A stretch of 64,000 nucleotides of DNA. Source: Clavulina sp. PMI_390 (lineage: Eukaryota > Basidiomycota > Agaricomycetes > Cantharellales > Hydnaceae). A model generated the notes under the pieces. That model made no database searches, was not told the origin of the DNA, and worked only from the letters and a program-made list of their open reading frames with translations. Shown here piece after piece: positions 50,180 to 61,977 of the stretch. Each line of letters starts with the position of its first letter. Within the stretch, counting starts at the first letter, position 1. The translations under genes and the position numbers were made by a program. Location of the stretch: NCBI GenBank assembly GCA_015039315.1, contig WIDE01000005.1, forward strand, positions 152,833 through 216,832, in the 5' to 3' direction.

Positions 50180-50412
50180 ACACATACGCGGCGTCCGTCC
50201 AGGTGCGCAATTAATAGATCAGGCCAGCTGCCTTGGAACATATATATGGAAAGTGATGGCGATCATTCAGTGTGAATAATCGTGCTCACGGGAAGGGAAG
50301 ATATGGTGACGGCACGCCTTGATGATGGAGTCCTCATAACCTTGTTCGAATCCGTGTATTCTGGTGGGATATTGGCCATGAAGTCTCGCAACGCAATGAG
50401 GTCATCGTAAAT
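50180..50412 (-). pseudogene. Relic of the small PWW-type gene, unit 1
   Basis: At about 50410-50345 the frame reads DDLIALRDFMANIPPEYT, matching the intact motif PELIALRNFMMNIP of the family. About 110 bp further, at 50235-50185, KAAGLIY, a stop, then LRTWTDAA matches KAAGLVHKSRTWLDAM. The in-frame stop and the missing C-terminal PWW show decay. The order and spacing of the two exons are kept. Confidence 0.78.
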
Positions 50413-51219
50413 CTACGTGAGTTCGTAAGTGTCAACATGCCCGAAACTGCGAGGAACGAAAGCTTCCAGCGGCAAACTAGCGCCCACGGCACCAAGACCT
50501 GTCGGTTCCTAAACGATTAGCACAATTGCGAGCATCGTGTCATTTTCCGACATCACAAGCTTTGTTGAATGCCGGCTGGTTTCAAACATGTGTAACGCAA
50601 CAGCACCATTCAGTTTGAGCTTACTAAGTTGTGCGGACCGTGGTTACGAAAGTTTAAGTGGCAGGGTTTAACCAGCAGTGGCATCAAGCGCCAGGTCTCC
50701 AACTTTGGATTCTCTTGCCGCTAGCTTTTTATGCAACATCATCGATGAGACGGCCCTATCGTATGAGGGTAGTGTCTAACCGCTTGTTGCTCGTAGTTCA
50801 TCATGGAATATATTGAGTCATTACTTCCTGATTCGCCACACGTCATGAAGCATATGAATGTGTGTAGCTAGGACAAAATATACAAGTGGTACCCGAACGA
50901 GGCTGCCACACCATGAACTTTGAGCAAAACAAGAAAAACAAAAACCTGGGAAGGGTGAAACCAGTATTGGGGTCGAGGGATGAACAGTTCAAAATTCAAG
51001 AAATGGGTCAGTGCAAGATGGAAATATCAAAAAGATGTGAGGGTGGAAATTCAAGATGATGAAGCCAACGATTGAGGTTGTGCCTGAACGAACTGGTGGC
51101 ACGTGGATGCGTTAGTTATTAGTAGATGAGTGCATTATCAAGATACGAATCTGGGTGGGGGTGCCTGGATTGGCCGAAATGTGGTGATCATCGGGAGCTT
51201 TTTGGGGATGAGAGTTGCT
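50413..51219. other. Spacer between units 1 and 2
   Basis: No gene seen. It probably holds upstream parts of the PWW-gene relic, too degraded to align by eye, and the 3' flank of arrestin copy 2. Confidence 0.45.
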
Positions 51220-53571
51220 TTAGGGGGTATTAGCAGCGTACGGGGGTAGCCAGCACCCGTATTGTTCCACATCATCCTCACGGCGCTCGCCATTTTCATG
51301 GAAAAGTTGCACATACGCAGGGAGGACCAGATTCGGCGTCTGATGTGTATTGGTTCCGTTAATGAGGAAGCCTGCGGGTGGGGGCGGGGTGAGCGGGAGC
51401 GATGACAAGGAGGAAGGAAGGGAGATGGAAGAGCTAGATGAAGGAGTGAGTGAGAAGAGGGAAGAAAGCGATGAGTTCGACGCATGTGAAGGAGGGTGGC
51501 GGGTACCGAGAAGATTGGACGACGAGCTGGCCGCAGACGGAGATAGGGACGGATGGGAGCCGCCGTTCGGAGGGTGCACCCTGACCTCGCTGGGAACCTT
51601 CACGAAGTCCAGGTCAACGACACAGCGCACCACCTCCGTGCGCACTCTCGACTTGACTTCATCACCATTGTCGCCAGCCTCGGGCTCCCATTCCATATGC
51701 AGGAATAGATGCATCTCATGCTTCACCCCGCCCAATGGGCCCATCCCACTTGGTTGCATCCGCCGCCTCCTTTCGGCGCCTCCCTTCTCGACCTTCACCC
51801 CGCGATTTCCAACTCTGTTGAGAAGGGGGAATCTTGCATGCTTGGGGGCGGCGGAAGGGCGCTCTGGACAGAGCACCGGGATACACACGTCCATGCGTGC
51901 CCAGCGGTGGTCGAGGATGATCCCATCAACACACGCTCCAGTGGGCCGGAAGAATACAGGGCCGTCGGGGAGCAGCGGGTAGCGTCTACTAGCGTGTCTA
52001 CCACGGGTGGGCGAGGGGGACAAGGAAGCAGATGATGGGGGCCAGGAGGGGGAGCAAGGTTGCAGGGAGGAGGGAAAAAGCCGACTCTCGACGAGTCTGT
52101 GAATGGGGTTTGGGTGAAGGAGTGGTAGGTATGGGGGCTGGTGGGACGCATGGGGGAGAGGGAAACGGGCGATGTACGTAGGGTCTGGTCTTGAGCTGAC
52201 GGCAGCCCCGCGAACGTAGTCCGGTCCGTTAGTACTCACTTCACCTGGGGGTTATGACACGTGTTCAAGTGAGTACGTACCATACTGTGTCGACTTGGAA
52301 CAGCTGCACCTCGAATTCCACCATCCGGAGGCTTCTCTCTTCCAGGCGTTGGGGTATCCCACGTACGCGCAGACCGAGTGGGATGGAGCCAGCCTCGATA
52401 TCAATTTTTTCCGGTAAACTCACGACGACCTCGACAGCGTGGAGGAGGTCGACGGGGATCCCGTTCTGCTCGTCCACCTCGTCGAGTAGGACAAAAGCCG
52501 CCGCATCCCGGTGGACCGTTCGGAAAAGCGGAGAAAGGGGAGGGGGCGCTTGCTGCGAGGATGTGCAGGGAGAGGGAAGGGGAAATGGTAAGGGGGGAGA
52601 GGCGGCGCTTGCTAATATTGGAGGGCAGTTCGGTAGGGCCAGACGGTTCAGGGTGATGACAACGGGCCGAGCACGCGCCTCTCCGGCCTTGGGATGCGTC
52701 CTTGACTTCGCTAGAGATACCAAGGGCCAGGATGGGAAGGGCCAAGGGGGCAGCCAGGACGGAAACCATCCAGATGCCCAGGAAGAAGTCTGCTGGGAGG
52801 ATTGTTGTTGCCGTCCGCCAAAATGGGGCCGCTGGAGAGATGGGGGCTCCATTATCTCGTACGTCGCGCATGCATGTAGACTATAGGATGTCTCGATGTT
52901 CTGCTCGATGGCCATACTGGCAGGAAGCCAGCCGGGGATGGCCATATCGAAGAGTATCGTCCACTGCCAGGATTTTTCGTCCGGTGCGCCGCCGGCACAG
53001 CTGAGCGTCATCTCAGGGACTGGGGCAGGCGAGGGCACAGACGCAGCCTCATCCCCCCTTGCGGGGGTGGCCGTCGAGTTCTCCCTCGCGGGATATACAT
53101 TCTCGTCGGGCTCAGAGGTGGAATCCGAGCTGCCCTGAGGGTATGAAGCGGCCTCCGAGGGTTCCACTGGTTTGGTGGAACCAATGAGAAGTTTCTCGAC
53201 GCGGCACAGTCGCACGGGCTGGTATCCAAGTATAGGGGAGAGGCATTCGGTCTTGCCCTCAAAGATGATTGAGAGAGATTTTAGGCGGACGGATGGCGGG
53301 TGGGAGGGAGCGGATGTGAGAAATGGAGAGGGAGAGGAGGGGGAGATTGTTATGAGGATGTTTCCTGAGAGTGAATAAGCCGTGCTACATGAGTAGTTTG
53401 CGCCAGACCCACAAATACACACGCGATCGACAGATGTATGATTCCCGGTCCCAAACAGTTAGTTGGTAAGGGGGGCTTAGTAGGTACGAGTGCTTCGACT
53501 TACGAGGTATGCGCAGTGCCAAACATGTCGAGCGAGCGAGCGAGGGGGATGATCTCAAGCTGAACTGACAT
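51220..53571 (-). CDS. Alpha-arrestin-like protein, copy 2 (complete)
   Basis: The best complete copy. The start at 53571 gives MSVQLEIIPLARSLDMFGT; the first intron is about 53504-53440. Exon 2 carries VDRVCICGSGANYSCSTAYS, LSGNILITI, VRLKSLSIIFEGKTECLSPI (N-domain strands), an acidic/Ser-rich insert with EMTLSCAGG, FDMAIPGWLPASMAIEQNIE, VVITLNRLALPNCPP and VEVVVSLPEKIDIEAGSIPL. An intron near 52282-52200 joins SRPDPTYIA. The last exon continues with YPLLPDGPVFFRPTGACVDG, VKHEMHLFLHMEWEPEAGDN and VVRCVVDLDFVKVPSEVRVH (C-domain), a Ser-rich stretch, LPAYVQLFHENGERREDDVE and YGCWLPPYAANTP, with the stop at 51220. The C-terminal LPPY is an LPxY WW-domain ligand. About 700 residues, typical of fungal alpha-arrestins. 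Long antisense frames over its GC-rich exons are shadows. Confidence 0.8.
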
Positions 53572-55044
53572 GGCAAGCAGACAACGAAATAAAAAAAGGT
53601 CGAAAGAAAAGCCGAAAGAGAAGCGAATATGAGCGAAAATGAAGGACGGACAGTGATAGCAAGCACGGTTTAGAGCATGCAGCTGCCAAGGGATGATAAA
53701 GACCACACAACCGATGCCGACAACAGCATGTCACAGCAGGGTGGAATTGGACGTCGGAGTGCCTGCACGAGGCGCGGTAGATCAGATCCCCGATTCACGA
53801 CCTGGAGCGGTTTGAGGGGTGAACAACCAGGAACTATCCCTCAAAACACGATAAGAATGGAGGAAAGGAAAAGGGGGTCGCGGCAGCGGTCAGAACGAAT
53901 AGGAATAACGAAGGGGGGCTCGGAGAGGCAAGGGCTCATCTGCGAAAAGTGAAACCCCCAATGAGTGGGGAAATCTATTGTGCAACACATTCGAAGCATC
54001 GGCGCGTCGGTGAGAGGGAGAAAGATCCATGTATGCTTGACGGTAAGGGCGTGAGGCGAGATTAACAGGAGCGAACCACGCGACGCGCGGACACACCTCT
54101 GCGTATATATATCGAATATGCATCAAGTCACTCAGCTATCGTCATTATGGGTGGTAAAAATGGAGAACGAGAGAAAGAAAGAAAGTAATGTATTTTTGAT
54201 TCCCGTTCTCGTCGACCCGATCCAGGAGTTTGGAAGCGGCGGCAGCGGCTTTTGCGTCCCATATAATCAAGCAAATCCCTGACTGGCGTCAATCACTTAA
54301 GTAATGGTAGAGCAACCAGTTGTGGCATCAAGCACAAAAGAGCGGAGTCAGCATAGCGGAAGAGAAAGATTTACTCGGGGGTCTGTGGGTAGGTAAAGCC
54401 CACATGATAGGGGCGAACAAAGAGCGGGTGGGCAATGTTGGGAGGATTCGCTTCATCGCCGTCATTTTACTCTCATGGCATTGGAACCACACGCTTCTAG
54501 CTACTTGTACGGCACTACGGACCTTTCCGTTTAATGTTTTAGCTACTCACTGTGTGAAATGCGAGTTATGTCGATATACAAATGAGTTTGAGAACAACAA
54601 AAAGTTCAGACCTTTGTTCGAGCTCTTGCCTTATCCAGCCACTCGGGACTGCCATAACACGTGACAACAATGACATATAACCCTAAACTCCACCACCCAA
54701 CCAAGTCATTCTCCTGATCCGAATTCAGTATTGCTATGGTGCTCGGAAGATCAGCGATGAAATTAATACATTGACGTGGGTAAGAGATCCCATCGTAGAG
54801 AAGCAACGAATACATTTATCCATCAGCAGATGCATTGACGTGGGAGAGTTTGGATCCACGTCGCGCGGCAGCCATCCATCTCCACTGACAGGAATACATG
54901 TGATAGGAGAGCACGAGCTGCGCTCAAGCGACGGCGTGGGTGCAGCGAATTCTTTTCACATAATTAGAGGAAGAAGAGCGGCCGAGATGACATCACCTCA
55001 GGCTCTCAAGGGTCTTCGTCTCCTGATGTTGAAAGGCTCCCCCA
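53572..55044. other. Unit-2 spacer
   Basis: Paralogous to 48711-50179. Holds the promoter of arrestin copy 2 and the conserved spacer blocks. No frame is supported. Confidence 0.6.
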
Positions 55045-55265
55045 TGCACACGCGGCGTATGTCCAGGTGCGCGATTTATGGAGCAATTCAGCTGCCCTGG
55101 AATATGTGTAGACGATGATGGCGATCGTTGAGTGTGAATGATAGTGTACATAGTTTCTGGAATGGGTCTTGGCAATGAAGTTCTCGTATCGTTTGTTTGA
55201 GCTCAGCTCCCTGGTGGGATATCACCCACAGGGTCTCGTGGCGCATTGAGCTCGCTGTAAGTCTA
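55045..55265 (-). pseudogene. Relic of the small PWW-type gene, unit 2
   Basis: The block at 55262-55155 keeps scattered parts of exon 1 in shifting frames (SELNAPRD, DIPPG, then NKRYENFIAK, matching EHYEEFIATV). The block at 55100-55045 reads RAAELLHKSRTWTYAACAW, matching the second exon KAAGLVHKSRTWLDAMWAW. Frameshifts and a stop break it. It sits at the same place relative to the arrestin gene as the unit-1 relic. Confidence 0.75.
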
Positions 55266-56306
55266 CATGAGTCCATACTGTCGACATAACCCTAACTGCA
55301 ACGAAATAAAGCTTCCGGCAGGAAAGCAGCAAACGCGAGATCCCAAACAGTTGGCCCGATCACGAGCGTCATTACAGTTACGGTAGTATTAATACCAGCT
55401 AGTTCTGACCTTGATCAGCTAATGCAACCGTACCACTGGGTTTCGGTTCACTATAGACACATAGATATGACCGGCAGCGGCAAGCGCCGGGTCTCGGACG
55501 TAGGTGTCTACTCAATTGGCTTCACCAAGGCGATACCACTTTGCACCAGATAATTTACATCCGACTGGGTATCTCTTGGTACCACTGCTGTATCATGAGT
55601 CAACACGAACTTGGCGGACTTGTCACGTTCAATTGACTATGTTTGCACAAATCCTCAACAAATACACACCATATGAACCAATTCAACATCATCAATCGAA
55701 AAATACGGGCCGATCGCATGACAGTATTGTCCCGTCCATTCTTAGTCGTAGTTATGTAAGAATCATGTTCAGTCGTAATTTCCTGACTTAATATATCTTG
55801 TGGAGTATTTGAATTGGGAGGAGCTCGTACGAACTGATACAAGTTTGTTGTACGCTAAAGTTATCAATGGGACCGTCGCTCCCCGCGGTCCCCGGCTCCC
55901 ACAAAGAACGATTATGAGCATGGAGACAGCATTGCTCGCTCTAGGAGCAATGTATGACGAGCTGAATGGTATATCATTCATTAAGTGGACCAAGAAATCT
56001 GAGTAGACGAAGAAAAAGAGAAGACCCTCGTTGGATGAGATCGATATCAAGATTGGGAGGTGAGCGAAACAAGATGCAAGAAGGTGTGAGTGCAAGATGA
56101 ACATATCAGCAAGATGTGAAATGTAACAAAATCCAAGATGATGAAGCTGACGATTAAGGTCGTACCTGAACGAACGAACTGGTGGTACGGGCATGCGTTA
56201 GTTATTAATAGGCTAGTGCATTATCAAGATACGAAGCTGCTTGGGGGTAACTGGGTCGTCCAATGTGTGGTGACAACCCAGAACTTTTGGGGGATGGAGC
56301 GCCGCT
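55266..56306. other. Spacer between units 2 and 3
   Basis: No gene seen; short frames on both strands overlap. The right end (56000-56300) matches the regions left of arrestin copies 1 and 2 (tcaagatgatgaagc-type stretches at 46257, 51050 and 56135). Confidence 0.5.
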
Positions 56307-58674
56307 TCAGGAGGTATTGGAAACGTACGGGGGTAGCCAGCACCCGTATGGCCCCACATCGTCCTCGCGGCGCTCACCATTTTCATGGAAAAGTTGCATA
56401 TACGCAGGGAGAACCGGATTCGGCGCCTGATCTGTATTGGCTCCGTTGACGAGGAAGCCGGCGGATGGGGGCGGGGTGACCGGGAGCGATGACAAGGAGG
56501 AAGAAGGAGCAGAGATGGAAGAGCTAGCTGAGGGAGTGAGTGAGAAGAGGGAGGAAAGTGATGAGTTAGACGCATGTGAAGAGGGAGTGCGGGTACCGAG
56601 AAGATTGGGCGACGAGCCGGCCGCGGATGGAGATAGGGACGGACGGGAGCCGGCGTTCGAGCGGCGCACCCTGAGTTCGCTTGGAATCCTTACGAAGTCA
56701 AGGTCAATAACACAGCGGACGACGCTGGTTCGCACCCGCGACCTGACCTCGACCCCACGCTCGCCCCAGCCAGCCTCAGGCTCCCACTCCATATGCAGCA
56801 TCAGCTGCATCTCGTGCTTCACCCCGCCCAACGGTCCCATCCCACTCGGCATCATTTTCCTCCTTCGCTCGGCGCGCTCCCTCTTTTTCTTGCGGTCGAC
56901 ACAGACTCTATGATTCCCGCCCCCTCCAACAAGGGATTCCGTACGGGGGGCGGCGGGGTTCTCGGGTCTGAGCACAGGAACATCTACGTCGATGCGTGTC
57001 CAACGGTCATCGAGGACAATTCCCCCCGTGTACACCCCAGTGGGGTGGAAATATAACACCCCGTTGGCGAGGAGAGGAAATCTTTTGGTGGCGTCCTTGC
57101 CCCCGGCGTGTGACGACGACAAGGAAGTGGATGGTGGGTGCCTCGATGAGGAGGGGCATTGTGAGGAGATGGGGAAGAGTCGACTCTCGACGAGTCTGTG
57201 GATGGGGCTCGGGTGAAGGAGGGGTAGGTGCGGGGGCTGATGGGATACGGGAGGAAGAGGGAATAGGGCAAGGTATATGGGGTCTGGCTGAGGGCTGAGG
57301 GCCGGGCACGAACGCAGTCCAATCTGTTAGTACGCAGGGCACCTGCAGGTGATTATACGTTTGCAAACAAGGACGTACCATGCGATGTCGACTTGATAAA
57401 CCTGCACCTCGAATTTTACCATACGGAGGCTCCTCTGCCTCAGGCGTTGAGGGACTCCGCGCACACGCAGTCCAAACGGGATGGATCCCGAGTCGATATC
57501 GATTTTCTCCGGTAAACTCACGACGATATCGACGGCCTTGAGGAGCTCGACGGGGATCCCGTTCCGCTCGTCTACCTCGTGAAGGAGGACAAAAGGTACC
57601 ACGTCCTGGTGGACCGTTTGAAAAAATGGGAGCTGATGGACGGAAGGCTGCGGTGGCTCAGGGTAAGGGGAGGGCAGAAGGGAAGGAAGGGGGTGAGGAG
57701 CGGCGCTCGCCATTGTTGGAGGTGGGGGGCAATTAGGGAGGGCAAGACGGTTCAGGGTGATGACAACGGGCTCAGCGCGCGCTTCTCTGCCCTTAGGCTG
57801 CCTCTTTGACTCGGCTGACGGGCGCAAGGGCCGAGACGAGAAAGGCCAGAGGGGCAGCCAGGACGGGAACCATCGAGATGCCCAGGACGAGGTCCGCTGG
57901 TGGGATTGTTGTTGCTGCGTGTGCGACGGAGAGCTCTCGAGACGAGGAGGCTCCAGTATCTCGTACGTCGCGCATGCATGTAGGCTATAGGACGTCTCGA
58001 CATTCTGCTCGGTGGTCATAGTGGCGGGGAGCCAGCCAGGGATGGCCATGTCGAAGAGTACGCTCCACTGCCAGGGCCCATCGTCCGGAGGGCCGCCGGT
58101 ACAGCTGAGCGTCATCTCAGGGACTGGGGCAGGCGAGGGCACAGACGCAGCCTCCTCCCCCCTTGTGGGGGTGGCTGTCGAGTTCTCCCTCGGGGAACAC
58201 ACGCTCGCATCTGGCTCAGAGGCAGGATTCGAGGGGCAATGAGGGCACAAAGCAGCCTCCGAGGGGTCCGGCGGTCTAGCGAGGCCAATGAGAAGTTTCT
58301 CGACGCGGCACAGACGCAAGGGGTGGTATCCAAGGACAGGGGACAGGCATTCGGTCTTGCCCTCAAACACGATTGAGAGAGATTTTAGGCGGACGGATGG
58401 TGGGTGGGAGGGAGTGAATGTGAGAAACGAAGAGGGGGAGGGGGGGGAGATTGTTATGAGGATGTTTCCTGAGAGCGAATAAGCCGTGCTACATGAGCAG
58501 TTAGCGCCAGACCCACAAATACACACGCGATCGACAGAAGTAAGATTCCCGGCCCCAGGCGGTCAGTCATTAAAGGGGATCAATAGCTAGCAGCGCGTCG
58601 ACTTACGAGGTATGCGGAGTGCCGAACATGTCGAGTGAACGAGCGAGGGGGATGATCTCAAGCCGAACGGACAT
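56307..58674 (-). CDS. Alpha-arrestin-like protein, copy 3 (complete)
   Basis: The start at 58674 is homologous to the starts of copies 1 and 2 and follows the same short first exon. Exon 2 begins VDRVCICGSGANCSCSTAYS and carries LSGNILITI, VRLKSLSIVFEGKTECLSPV, FDMAIPGWLPATMTTEQNVE, VVITLNRLALPNCPP, VDIVVSLPEKIDIDSGSIPF and FEVQVYQVD. An intron (about 57380-57305) joins SQPDPIYLALFP, a variant of the SRPDPTYIA seen in the other copies. The last exon keeps FPLLANGVLYFHPTGVYTGG, VKHEMQLMLHMEWEPEAGWG, VVRCVIDLDFVRIPSELRVR and LPAYMQLFHENGERREDDVG, then YGCWLPPYVSNTS with the stop at 56307. The LPxY motif is conserved. All parts look open, and the divergence from copy 2 lies mainly in the Ser-rich linkers. 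It is the most different of the three. Confidence 0.8.
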
Positions 58675-60295
58675 GGCAAACAGAGACGAAATTAAAAAAG
58701 GGGCGAAAGAAAAAGATGAAAGAGAGGGGAAGATGAACGAAAACGGAGCGCGGAGAACGGTAGTGGCAGCGAGCACGCGTTAGTGCGTGAAGCTGCCAAG
58801 GGATGATAAAGACCACACAACCGATGCCGACAACATCACATCACAGCAGAGTGGAATTGGGCATCGGAGGGGCGCACACGAGGCGTGGCCGATCAGGTCC
58901 CTAATTCCTACCTCTCGAGTGAATGAGTTGAGGAGGCGAACAAGAGGAAACTGCCCACTCCGAAACACGAAAAGATGGGGGAACAGGAAAGGGGAGTGTT
59001 ACGGCCACGGGCATGGTGGATGGGAAGAACGATGGGGGGTGTGGAGAGGTAACGGCATGGATGTAAAGAGTAGAATACCTAATGAGTGGGCAAGTCTATT
59101 GTGTAGCATCCGAGATATTGACGCGTTGATGAGAAGGCGAGAAAGACTTCGTGTATAATTGACGGATACGAGTGAAGAGTCGTGAGGCTAGAGTGACAGG
59201 GGCGAACCTCGCGACGCGCGGGTACGCGTCTGCATATATGTATCTCGAATGTACATCGAGTCAGTAATTGGCGATCATTATCGGTGATAAACATGGCCAG
59301 GAAGAGAAAAGTAATGTATGTTTGATTCTTGTTCCCTTCGATCCGATCCAGGAGTCTGGAAGTAGCGGCAGCGGCTTTTACATGCGATGCGCATGAGCAA
59401 ATCGCTTGCCTAACGTCAATTATTCAAGCGAGGAGAAATATAGCAACAATGTGTTGTGACAAGCACAAAAGAGCGGAGTGAGCATTTCGCCAGAGGAAGA
59501 TTGATTTGGTGGGAGCTGGGTGAATGGTAGGTCAGGTTCCACATGTTAGGGGTGAACAAAAGAGCGGGTGGTGCATCGTTGGAAAGATTCGCTTCATCTC
59601 CGACGTATTACTTCTCATGACATTGGAACCACACACACACGGGGATTCTCTCTAGCTACTACACTTTGACGGCAACTGCGGCCATATCCGTTTAATACTG
59701 AGGATGTGTGAAATGCGAGTCATGTCAACAACTACTATTACGAGTCGAGGGAACAACAAAAAGTTCAGACCTTTGTTCGAGCTCTTGCCTTATCAGGCCA
59801 CCTGACACCAACATTATACGCTACAACACATGTCAACAGTGGTAAATTCAGCCGTCTGACCAAGTCATTCCCCTGCTCCTAATTCAGTATTGCCATAGTG
59901 CTCGGAAGATCACCAATGAAATTAATACATTGACGTGGGTAAGAGATCGCATCGTGGAAAAGCAACCAATACATTCATCCATCAGCAGATGCATTGACGT
60001 GAGAGAGTTTTGGATCCACGTCGCGCGGCAGCCATCCATCTCAATGACAAAAACACATGTGATAGGAGAACATGAGCTGCGCACAAGCGACGGCGTGGGT
60101 GCAAGCAAAGCCGTTTGATATGAGTGAGGGAGGAAGGGTGGCCGAAAGAGGATATCGGCTCGGCCTCCCAGTCTGCAGGGTTGTGTGAAGACCGATTTAC
60201 TCCTGGTAAGAATATGAGACAAAAAGAAAACCAGTAAAAGAATCTCACCTGACCGTGCGGCTGCCGCTGCTCGTTTCCTCCATCGGAGTTATGCT
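58675..60295. other. Unit-3 spacer
   Basis: Paralogous to the spacers of units 1 and 2. Holds the promoter of arrestin copy 3 and the conserved blocks at 59462, 59766 and 59985. No frame is supported. Confidence 0.6.
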
Positions 60296-60787
60296 TCACC
60301 ACCAAGGCACCTCTTCTCCCTTGAGATACACCGCGAAGCTGTTCCATGCCCACATGGCATCCAGCCAGGTGCGTGACTTGTGGACTAGGCCAGCCGCCTT
60401 GGACTACGAATTCGTTATTCAAACGACCCCTATATGAACAAGGACCAGAAAGAATGAGACAGAACTTGAACGAACCGTGGCAATAAACTCTTCATAATGC
60501 TCCTTCGACACCTCTTTTGCCGGGATCTTCAGCATGAACTCCTTGAGAACGATAAGCTCAGGGAGCGACCACCTGAGCTCATCGCGCGAATACCTAATTG
60601 GGTGCGGAGGGAAGAAAGCTTCTAACCCCAGAACGGGCGCAGGGTCAGCCTGCGGCCATTCGCGATGCAAATCAATTAGGATAATCGAATATGAGCGAGT
60701 GGTTGCAGCATAGCTTGAGAGAGCGTAGTGATACCATTGCTCGATTATAGTGCTAAGGCGTGGATAGCTGATGGTGAAGAACGCCTG
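60296..60787 (-). CDS. Small PWW-type protein, member S1 (function unknown; 5' end unresolved)
   Basis: I do not recognise this family, but three members in this window define it. The long exon is open from about 60787 to an intron donor near 60477. It reads FFTISYPRLSTIIEQWYHYA, then LHREWPQADPAPVLGLEAFF, RDELRWSLPELIVLKEFMLK and EVSKEHYEEFIAT. The second exon (about 60398-60296) reads SKAAGLVHKSRTWLDAMWAW, then NSFAVYLKGEEVPWW and a stop. No in-frame ATG precedes the conserved part, so a start exon must lie further right, perhaps near 60900. Tryptophans are frequent and the protein is probably small (about 140-160 residues), with no signal peptide or membrane segment seen. It occupies the position of the relics in units 1 and 2. 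Confidence 0.6.
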
Positions 60788-61313
60788 CTGAGAAAGGAGT
60801 TACGCGAACGGTGAAACGATGTCTCAGCCCAGCGGATTCTAGTCATTCTTCAGCTCGAACGTGCGTTCGTTGAGGAACAAACCTCGTTCCTGGCTCATTA
60901 TCGTGCTACGTTGAGATTCAGAGCACTAATTCGCGATGGAGACTTCTAGATACCAATAAATGAGTGTAGGCAGGGAAGTATATGGAAATGCTCGAGTAGA
61001 CGGATTTGAGACTTTGTTGCGTGTGATGGTGAGACATTGAACATCATCATTATGCGCAGTAAGGAATCACGGAACATAGTATGAAAAATAAGCGAAGCTG
61101 AGAGTAAGAACGGAGATAGCTTGATCCTAAGGATGGTCGAGAGGCAATTGGGAGAGGCAAGCAGTCGTTGCCAAACCAATGACAACGAGGGCGACTCGGC
61201 GGGCAAGTTATGATAGCGCGATCACTATTCGTTAGACTTTATTATCTTATCTATAGTATTTCTCGGGCCATGGAACCGGAGAGGAAAGAGAGAATCAAAG
61301 CTGTTCGAGCGTT
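60788..61313. other. Spacer between S1 and S2
   Basis: May contain the missing 5' exon of S1. On the minus strand an ATG near 60902 opens MSQERGLFLNERTFELKND, but its phase does not fit the next exon with a GT-AG intron. Otherwise nothing is seen. Confidence 0.35.
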
Positions 61314-61693
61314 TCACCACCATGGCGCATGCTCTCCTCTCAAGTAAATTCCAAAATCGTTCCATGCCGTTTTGGCGTCCGGCCAGGTACGTGATGGGTC
61401 TATTTTCCCGGAAGCTTTGGCCTACATGAGAAGATGTGGCTCAGATCCAGAGCATCTTCCTCACAGGTCGAAACAGGACAGCTGAGACATGAACGAACCT
61501 GAGCAATGAAATCCTCATACGGCTTCTTTGTGTATTGTTCCTCCACTGGGACCGTAACCATGAATTCCCGGAGAGCGACGAGTTCAGGGAATGACCATTC
61601 GAGCTCGTTTCGATCGTTCAGCACTGGGTACGGAGAGAAGAAAGCCGCCAGTTGAGCATCATCGACAGGGGCAGCCTCAAGCCATGCAGCCAC
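61314..61693 (-). CDS. Small PWW-type protein, member S2 (function unknown; 5' end unresolved)
   Basis: The first visible exon carries AWLEAAPVDDAQLAAFFSPY, then RNELEWSFPELVALREFMVT and KKPYEDFIAQ, ending at a donor near 61499. After a short intron the second exon (about 61422-61314) reads AKASGKIDPSRTWPDAKTAW, then NDFGIYLRGEHAPWW and a stop. A TGA lies in frame just upstream of the first exon and no ATG is in frame, so translation must begin in another exon. Compared with S1 and S3 it lacks the LL/LV-H of the AAGLxH motif and has a Pro in the SRTW helix, making it the most diverged open copy. Confidence 0.55.
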
Positions 61694-61977
61694 AGGGTAG
61701 AAAAGTCAAATATCAGCTACTAATTCTCTAAATGATCCATAATAAGGGGGATTCACTATTCGATCTTGAGACCTGATGAAGGTTGGTGAACGAACAAACG
61801 TATATATGATCGACCCCACGTGCGGCACCCAGTTGACTGTTTATCACTTTGCGTCATCTACCAATCTTAACCTACCAAAACACTCCATCAGTTCCTTCAT
61901 AAATGGTCCGGCCATATTTCCTGATTCGTTCGGCTAAAAGTCTCTGACGATTAACACTCTCGTTCCGGTGGCTTCAG

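Larger units (their letters stand above)
46425..60800. repeat. Tandem segmental triplication, period about 5 kb (arrestin-like + small PWW gene)
   Basis: Three units start with an arrestin-like stop at 46425, 51220 and 56307. Spacer landmarks repeat in each: gcacaaaagagcggag (49468, 54330, 59462), ttcagacctttgttcgag (49750, 54607, 59766) and gcagatgcattgacgtg (49963, 54826, 59985), giving offsets of about 4.86 and 5.16 kb. Each unit carries the small PWW-type gene or its relic about 1.5 kb right of the arrestin start. The duplicated block includes intergenic DNA, so it arose by unequal exchange rather than retrocopying. Confidence 0.9.

Noticed and set aside
51350..51982. 210-codon plus-strand frame opposite arrestin copy 2, and similar ones at 52254 and 56437
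   Set aside because: They are antisense shadows of GC-rich exons. The minus strand has the conserved arrestin sequence in all three copies, and the plus frames have no family content.
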